Source of the DNA: Garcia nutans
Taxonomy: Eukaryota; Streptophyta; Magnoliopsida; Malpighiales; Euphorbiaceae
NCBI GenBank assembly: GCA_947685225.1
Contig: CANTUV010000004.1
Coordinates: forward strand, 13,051,001 to 13,115,000
Length of the DNA: 64,000 nucleotides
Reading direction: 5' to 3'
Shown here: positions 57,801 through 64,000 of the stretch, one piece after another
Layout of the letters: every line of letters starts with the position of its first letter
Numbering within the stretch: position 1 is the first letter of the stretch
The notes under the pieces: generated by a model
The model's database searches: none
What the model saw: the letters and a program-made list of their open reading frames with translations, nothing else
What the model was told of the DNA's origin: nothing
Program-made: the position numbers and the translations under genes

Positions 57801-60800
57801 AAGTTCAGATTTAGAAAACCCTAATGTCGAGTCTAATGTAATCTTGGAGAATGACTCCACCATTATCAATGAAACTGTTCCGATTCTTGGTTACCGTGTG
57901 TCTTTTGCTTTCCAAGTGTTATCTAGCAAAAATGAAATAAATGAAATAAATGAAATAAATGAAAAGATAATAATTGGCAAAGAAAATGAACATACATTCA
58001 TTGCATATGATTGTGCGAATAAGGAACAGGTTGTTGATTGCATCAGGAAGTATGTCGACTGCTTCATGTGGAAGGCAAGTGATGTCACGGGAATAGACCC
58101 AGCCATAGCAGTTCACAAGATTCCGCTATACCCCGATGCGAAGCCGGTTAAGCAGAAATTGAGAAGAATGAAGCCAGAATGGTCTTTGAAAATTAAAGAG
58201 GAGGTTGCCAAGCAACTGGACAATAAGTTCATAGAACCAATTGCCTACCCTTCCTGGTTAGCAAACATTGTACCGGTCCCGAAGAAAGACGGAAAGGTCA
58301 AAATGTGTGTTGACTACAGAGATCTGAATAAGGCTTGTCCCAAGGACGATTTCCCGCTACCTCACATCGATTTGCTGATAGACAGGATGGCTGGGCATAT
58401 GATGGTTTCCATGACTGATCTTGCGGTTGGGTATAATCAGATCCTGGTGCACCCACCAGACAAAGAGAAGACAGCTTTCATTACAGAATGGGGCACTTTT
58501 TGCTACAGGGTCATGCCTTTTGGATTAATAAATGCAGGGGCTACCTATCAAAGGATGGCGACAACAGTCTTTCATGACATGATTCACAAAGAAGTAGAAG
58601 TGTATGTCGATGATATGATTGTCAAGTCAAAATCTCCAGAAGAGCACGTTGAAGCACTTGAGAAGTTCTTCCTTAGACTTCGCAAGTACAATTTGAAGCT
58701 TAATCCTGCAAAATGCCTCTTTGGGGCGACATCGGGCTTATTTTTGGGATATCTGGTCAGCAAAAAAGGAATAGAAGTTGATCCAGCAAAGTCAAAGGCT
58801 ATTCTGAAAATGCCTCCACCAAGAACAGAAAAGGAGATTAGAGGCTTACTAGGTAGATTACAGTATATCAGTCGATTCATATCACAGTTGGCTGAGACTT
58901 GTGGTCCTATCTTTAAGCTACTAAGAAAAGGTGCTTCACAAGAATGGAATGAAGACTGTCAGAAGGCCTTCGACAAGATCAAAGAATACTTGTTAAGTCC
59001 GCCAATTCTACAACCTCCCAGAATGGGAAAGCCTCTGCTCTTGTATTTGTCTATAACAGATGAAGCCATGGGTGCAATGCTAGCTCAAGAAGCCGAAGAT
59101 ACAAAGGTGGAAAATGCAATTTACTACCTCAGCAAAAGGATGCTGGATTATCAGTTAAAGTATAACAAGATTGAGAAGTTGTGTTTAGCCTTGTATTGGG
59201 CTTGTACGAAGTTACAACACTATTTGTCTTCTTACACTACTTATGTCATCGCAGAACAGAGTCCCTTGAAATTCCTTATGGAGAGGCCTGTTTTGGACAG
59301 CAAAATGGCTAAGTGGGTGTCAACATTAGCAGCCTTTGACTTGAAATTTGTTCGAAGGAAAGCTGTGAAAGGCGGGGCAATAGCTGACCAATTAGCAGAA
59401 TTACCCGTGAATGACGAGATGCGAGAAATGGGGCATCCAATTATCATGGAAACGGAATTGGGATTGTGTTCAAAACTCCTTGTGGAGAATACATTCCATT
59501 CGCAGTTAAGCTTGACTTTAGCTGCACAAACAACGAAGCAGAATATGAAGCTTGCATTAATGGGCTGGAAGCCGCCCTGGAATTGGGGATTAAGGACCTA
59601 AAGGTCTATGGTGATTCTATTTTAATAGTATCACAAGCTTTAAGGAAATGGAAGATAAGAGAAGAGCGTTTGGTTCCTTACCTACAACGCCTTGATCATT
59701 TGGCACAACAGTTCAATGATCTATCCTTCGAATATCTCCCAAGAGCAAAGAATCAGTTTGCTGATGCCTTGGCTACTTTAGCTTCCATGATCAATATCAG
59801 GGAGGGGAAAGTCATTCGTCCATTGAAAGTTTAACTTCAGAAGCAACCTGCCCACATAATGCATTTGGCCGATGGTAAACCATGGTTTTGGGATATCTAG
59901 ACCTATCTCAAGGATGGAAGTTATCCGGAGGGATCATCAAAGGTTGATCAGAGGGCAATAAGGCAGCTTGCCACAGGTTACATTCTTAATGGAGATATCC
60001 TCTACAAGAGGAGTTTGAATGGAATGCACCTAAGGTGTGTGAATGAGGCAGAGGCTAAGCAGATAATGGAAATGGTACATGGTGGCGAATCAGGACCACA
60101 CATGTATGGGATCGCCTTGGCTCAAAAAATTGCCAATCTAGGATATTACTGGTCCACCATGAATGCAGACTGCGTGGCATTTGTGCAAGGATGTCATCAA
60201 TGCCAAATATTTGCTAAGCTATAGAAGCAACCTCCTGTTGCCCTGAATCCAATCACTTCTCCATGGCCCTTCGCTACTTGGGGAATTGATATAATTGGTA
60301 AAATACATCCAAAAGCATCAAATGGACATCAGTTTATCTTGGTAGCAGTGGATTACTTCACAAAGTGGGTTGAAGCAGCTTCCTATGCAGAATTAGACGC
60401 CAAAAAGGCAGCACAGTTTGTCCGAACCAACATCCTTTGTCGGTACGGAACACCATTCGAGATTATCACAGATAATGGAACTCATTTCCAAGCAGAATTT
60501 GCTAAACTCTTGCAAGATAAGAAAATCCAGCATCATAAGTCCTCTCCTTATAGACCTCAAACAAATGGAGCTGTAGAAGCAGCGAACAAGTCTATAAAGG
60601 TGATCATACAAAAAATGATCAAGGAACATAGGCGATGGCATGAGAAGTTACCACTGGCTTTGTGGGGATACAGAACATCAGTTAGAACTCCTACTGGGGC
60701 AACCCCGTATTCGCTGGTATACGGAATGGAAGCAGTACTCCCCATTGAACTGGAAGTTCAATCGGCGAGGATAATTCAAGAAAGTCAGATAAATGAAGCT

Positions 60801-61127
60801 GAATGGATCAGCAATTATCATCATCAGTTGTTGAGTTTGGATGAAAAAAGACTTCAAGCTCTACATCAGATTCAAGGGTATCAAAGGCGAATGGCCAGAC
60901 ATTTCAACAAAAAGGTCAAAGATCGAAAGTTGGAAGAAGGTTGTTTGGTTTTGAAGGAGATCAGAACACCTGTTACAGATCCTCGTGGGAAGTTTCATCC
61001 TCATTGGGCGGGACCCTACATTTTGAAGAAAATACTTTCCGGCAGAGCTGTCATCTTGTCTGATTTGGATGGTCTGGAGTTCACAAACCCATGCAATCTG
61101 GATCAACTGAAGAAATATTATGTATGA
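54808..61127 (+). pseudogene. Tat-type element 2 gag-pol, nearly continuous but broken in second RNase H and integrase
   Basis: A single frame from 54808 to about 59430 encodes gag, protease (IDNGSALNVCP), RT (YVDDMIV) and the first RNase H. The codon at 54808, ATG in element 1, is GTG here; the next in-frame ATG is 54901 (MATIEQIK). A 61-bp deletion at 59430/59431, with ATGG at both edges, removes the start of the second RNase H including its first catalytic Asp and shifts the frame. The remaining RNase H (from 59466) ends at a TAA near 59833. Further stops occur near 59899 and 60223. Integrase (60015-61127) is otherwise well kept, with WGIDIIGKIHPK, DNGTHF and a complete C-terminal part (LEEGCLVLKEIRTP). 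It is not autonomous. Confidence 0.92.
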
Positions 61128-61629
61128 TCATGCATTCCAAAATGAACTACATTAGACCTGATTCTCGCAAACTAATTCGAGATATGTAGGCAGCTCTCCT
61201 TGAGCACGGTCTAAATTTTAATAAAAATCATTCATTCATCTTTCTTTTGCCAAAAGAAAAAAACAACAACAAAACAAAACAAACAAAAAGATCCCGCTAA
61301 GCCGAAAACCCACAAAGGGCGGCTTAGGCAAGAATGGGTAAGAGCTCGCTAAGTTGAAAATCCGAAAGGACGGCTTAGGCAAAAATAAGAGCAAATAAAT
61401 AAAGTAGATAATGCTTGGAAAGCAAACAAAAGGATCATTCATTAAGAATCATTCATTACAAAGAGAGAATCATCTGTCACAAAAAAGAGTCATTCAGAAA
61501 GAGTCATTCATCCTATAAAATACACAACTACACAAAAAGGTCAAGTCATATTCCCCAAAAAAAAAAACCAAAAAGGTAAAAACAACCCAAAAACAGAAAA
61601 GACAATGGAGTCACCCTGGGATCCAAATC
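61128..61629 (+). other. Post-pol spacer of Tat-type element 2
   Basis: Equivalent to 40570-41073. It has two CGCTAAG...CGGCTTAGGC repeats (about 61293 and 61344), the first forming an 8-bp stem CTAAGCCG/CGGCTTAG, followed by CATTCATTA-type repeats. It contains no gene. Confidence 0.6.
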
Positions 61630-62847
61630 CTACACCCCCTCTCCCTCCAACTCCTGCAGCAATGCGCACCTCCTCGGTTTCTCAAAGGGCCAAACCTCAT
61701 CTATAAACCAGGTCCTGTACTCTGGAGTGGGCTGAACGAGAGAAGGCTCTGCACCAGGCCTGATCATCCGATGGTCTCTGACCCAAGTCTGTAGAACAGC
61801 CCGAGTAACCCCGGGGGTAATAGGAGAAGCAATGGTGAGCCCGACAGGAAGGGGAACTCTCTGATCAATACCCATCTGCCTAAGGACGCGGGAAGCACTG
61901 TACCAAGTCCTGTGAGTGAACCCAAGCAAGTAGACATGGTTGTGCATAGCATTTGCCTCTATGAATTGAGGAATCCTATACCAAGGGACGAACCATAATA
62001 ATTCTTTCGGTCCAAGCTCAAACAGCCAAACAGTCCATTCGGCCATAGAGGGAAAAGAAATCTGAATTTTCCTGGTGCGGTACTGCGAAGGGTTGTAGGT
62101 CAAAGTCTGGGGGGCTGCAACCACTCGAAGATGATCTCTCAGCCAGACCTGAAAAAATAGATCCTTTCTATTTTACAAAGGAAAGGAGAGATGATGGAAT
62201 AAGCAAAAAAGAAATAAAAGGTATGACAAAATTACCTGAAGGATGACCGGGGTGACGGTCCAACGTTCAAATCCAAGTGCACATCTGTCGAGACTCTGAA
62301 TAGTCTCAGCCAGGATCATGCCCCCGATACAGTTGAGCTCTTCCATTTGCCTAACCATTGGACAAAATCTCAAATATCCAAAGCCGGGGTCACGGTTGAA
62401 GAGGAACCCAGCTAACAGACAAAAGACGAAGGCTCGCATTCTATGCCTCAATTGAACATCGTCTTCAAAATCGGCGGTCAAGAATTCATCAATTAGGGGA
62501 AGCAGCATCGCCTTATCTCCATCTACAATCATAGCTTGGGCTTGGGGTTTTGTGAAGCTAAAAAGCCTCTGAAAAGATCCCACATAGCCGATTTGGACCT
62601 CACGCCTCACAAGAGGGGCATTTGGGTCGCACCCAATGATCGAGCAGAACTCCTCAAAAAGAGGACACATTTCCTCCATCCGAGCCCCAAATCTGAAAAC
62701 ATGGGCTTGGGGATCCCAAAACCTGATGCAAGAGTGCAAGAAATCCCAGTCTACTGCTACACCTCTGAGTGTGGCGACAGCTTTCAACCCGTACCTCCCC
62801 ATGTTGATCCTTTCAAAATTGTGGAGACTTTTGGTCCAATTATGCAT
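61630..62847 (-). CDS. Antisense gene of Tat-type element 2, two exons, C-terminus shortened
   Basis: Exon 1 runs 62847-62236 from MHNWTKS; exon 2 runs 62148-61630. Splicing out 87 nt (donor CAG/GTAATT at 62235, acceptor TTTTTTCAG at 62149) joins them in phase to about 376 codons. Unspliced, a stop inside the intron would end the protein. Segments include ERINMGRYGLKAVATL, DWDFLHSCIRFWDPQ, SIIGCDPNAPLV, FCLLAGFLFNRDPGFGYL, TYNPSQYRTRKIQ, ELGPKELLWFVPWY and YRTWFIDEVWPFEKPRR. Compared with element 1, about 100 bp encoding the acidic/basic C-terminal tail is deleted and the stop is new. The protein lies antisense between pol and 3' LTR; function unknown, possibly a plant mobile-domain or DUF7745 relative (recall, untested). 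Confidence 0.7.
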
Positions 62848-62894
62848 CACGTGATTAAAAAGGGGATTCATTGTTATTTGAAAAAAATATATAT

Positions 62895-63175
62895 ACAAGA
62901 TCTTTCAGTAAGAGGATTGCTTTCTGGCCCACAGATGTAAGACAACCTCATTTTTTATACTGGTCTGGCCCGGGCAGCGGCTCGGCCGCCGAGTGTGGCG
63001 GCTCGGCCGCCGCTGCCGGCGGCTCGGCCGCCATCGACCGTCCTGATTCCTCTTCCTTTTGGTGTTTTATAAAATTCTAATGTTTTGGCCCTGTTTAGGC
63101 CCTGTTATGTGCTATTTTTTTGGGATTGTGTCAGGGATTTATTTTTAAAATAGATTTCTAAAAAGAAAAAGTATC
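62895..63175 (+). promoter_or_regulatory. Insert with GC-rich palindromic array and TATA motif
   Basis: Element 1 goes directly from the sequence matching 62880 to that matching 63176. Element 2 has about 280 extra bp here, with GGCGGCTCGGCCGCC repeated three times (about 62970-63033), then TTTATAAAAT (63066-63075). The order array-then-TATA is that of the Tat LTRs, so this may be a piece of a related LTR promoter. Its TATA faces plus, away from the antisense genes. Confidence 0.5.
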
Positions 63176-63322
63176 ATGCATACATATGTGCTGTTAATAC
63201 TAACAAATAAGTGCAGGTTTACAGATAAGTTCAGATAACAGCTGAAAACATGAAAGGTACAAAGTACAGAAGGGGAATAGTTCAAATACAGCAAGCATAG
63301 TTCAACACAAATATGAAAAAAA

Positions 63323-63974
63323 TCAGTGCCGGCCTCTCCGTCTTTGCGGCCTACTCTGCCTCTCGTAAGCAGCCTCAGTCAAAGCACCAGACAGTTCATC
63401 CGAGAAAGCAGTAATCAGTGCCGCCATTTCCGTGATCAGGCCCTCTGGTACCTGTAAAAGAGACGAAATCACAATCAATCTCAAGAGAATTTTATGAATC
63501 CTTTTCATGAAAAGTTCTATGAGAATATACCTGAGTGACATGAGCAAAGCTCTGATATAATGCACCCTCTGCACTAATTGGTCGGGTCACCCAACCACCA
63601 GGTGCATGATGACGAACAGCATAAGGCAGCCTCAAATCGGCTAAAATAGGGTCAAATTGGCCGGCAGCTGTAAGGACGGATGCGGGAGGCCTCAAATGAG
63701 ATGAACTGCTGCTTCCTCCAGTGTCTGATGGTCCAGCCCCGAAAGTGGAAGTCTCAGCCCTAGAGGAAGAGGGTCTGTCAGTTTGCCGCTCAGGAGAAGG
63801 ATGGTCTCTCGGAGTGCCAGAAGTGGGAGCTGAAGAGTGGGAAGACCGATAAGGCGGTACAGAATCAAATCGTGCCCCAATGCGTGGCATCAGTGGATGA
63901 AGACAGTAGAAGTCATAATCCTCCTCATCCGGGGCATAAGCCGACTCGAAAGGGTCGCCCTCATACTGGGACAT
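63323..63974 (-). CDS. Second antisense gene of Tat-type element 2, two exons
   Basis: ATG at 63974 opens a 148-codon exon (63974-63531). A 79-nt intron (63530-63452; donor CAG/GTATAT, acceptor TTTTACAG) and a 43-codon exon (63451-63323) give a 190-residue protein in phase 0. The product has an acidic N-terminus (SQYEGDPFESAYAPDEEDYD), a long Ser/Pro/Thr-rich middle (residues about 40-95), a short ordered part (RLPYAVRHHAPGGWVTRPI) and an Arg-rich end (RPQRRRGRH). No known domain is recognised. It precedes the other antisense gene on the same strand, and the intervening 480 bp are non-coding. It is missing from element 1. More upstream sequence may lie beyond the window. Confidence 0.55.
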
Positions 63975-64000
63975 AGTAACAGGCAGAAGTGTTGAAGATA

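Larger units (their letters stand above)
52759..64000 (+). mobile_element. Tat/Ogre/Retand-like Ty3/gypsy element 2, 3' end outside window
   Basis: The same family as element 1: 5' LTR 52759-53973, PBS 53977-53994, leader, gag-pol, antisense genes. It is inserted in the Athila-like gag; the left flank CTAAG is the candidate TSD. Its gag-protease-RT frame is open, unlike element 1, but later parts are broken. Its antisense region is more complete than that of element 1. Confidence 0.9.

Overview
The window looks like a gene-poor, repeat-dense stretch of a flowering-plant (probably eudicot) nuclear genome. I found no host protein-coding gene and no rRNA or tRNA gene. Nearly all of it is LTR retrotransposons of lineages known from plants: Ty1/copia (an unassigned group, plus a SIRE/Maximus-like element with an env-position ORF) and Ty3/gypsy (Tekay/Del-like long LTRs, two Tat/Ogre/Retand-like elements, one Athila-like element, one small chromovirus-like remnant). 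Many are nested, and several nests are proved by exact 5-bp target-site duplications (TSDs) that I could read.

Layout. (a) 1-25.2 kb is a nest. The oldest layer is a minus-strand copia pair in head-to-tail order (copy A 2180-5208; copy B 5209-9274 plus 24389-25172, LTR starting at 25173). A long LTR closes copy A at 2179. A second long LTR (9275-24383, TSD TAAAC) sits in the leader of copy B. A SIRE-like element (about 11050-23819, minus) sits in that LTR, and a third solo LTR (12021-15182, TSD AGTCA) sits in the SIRE-like element. (b) 25.2-31.1 kb holds AT-rich DNA with simple repeats, a decayed Ty3 element (gag, a 112-bp tandem repeat, PBS, 555-bp LTR), and palindromic foldback units with tRNA-like B boxes. 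(c) 31.1-46.2 kb is a fourth long solo LTR (31133-45852, TSD GTAAC), inserted next to or in the foldback cluster and itself split by a complete 12.3-kb Tat-type element (31751-44037, TSD GGTCC). (d) 46.2-49.1 kb is a decayed plus-strand copia fragment with a probable LTR. (e) 49.1 kb to the end is an Athila-like element (LTR, PBS, broken gag) interrupted at 52758 by a second Tat-type element that runs off the window.

How the parts work. Each full element has the retrotransposition order LTR, PBS, gag, protease, RT/RNase H, integrase (order differs between copia and gypsy), PPT, LTR. All are damaged by nonsense codons, many explicable as C-to-T changes, and by small indels. The Tat-type elements also carry antisense genes between integrase and 3' LTR, with an intron at the same place in both copies. 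The SIRE-like element carries an extra ORF after pol, preceded by what looks like its own promoter.

Most interesting signals. A 30-nt segment overlapping the PBS of the complete Tat-type element recurs, inverted and with one mismatch, 8 nt before its 3' LTR, so the two ends of its RNA could pair. LTRs of three unrelated lineages each carry a family-specific GC-rich palindromic array just upstream of the TATA box. The SIRE-like element has a second such array plus TATA-like motif in front of its extra ORF. All assignments rest on reading the sequence; no database search was possible.
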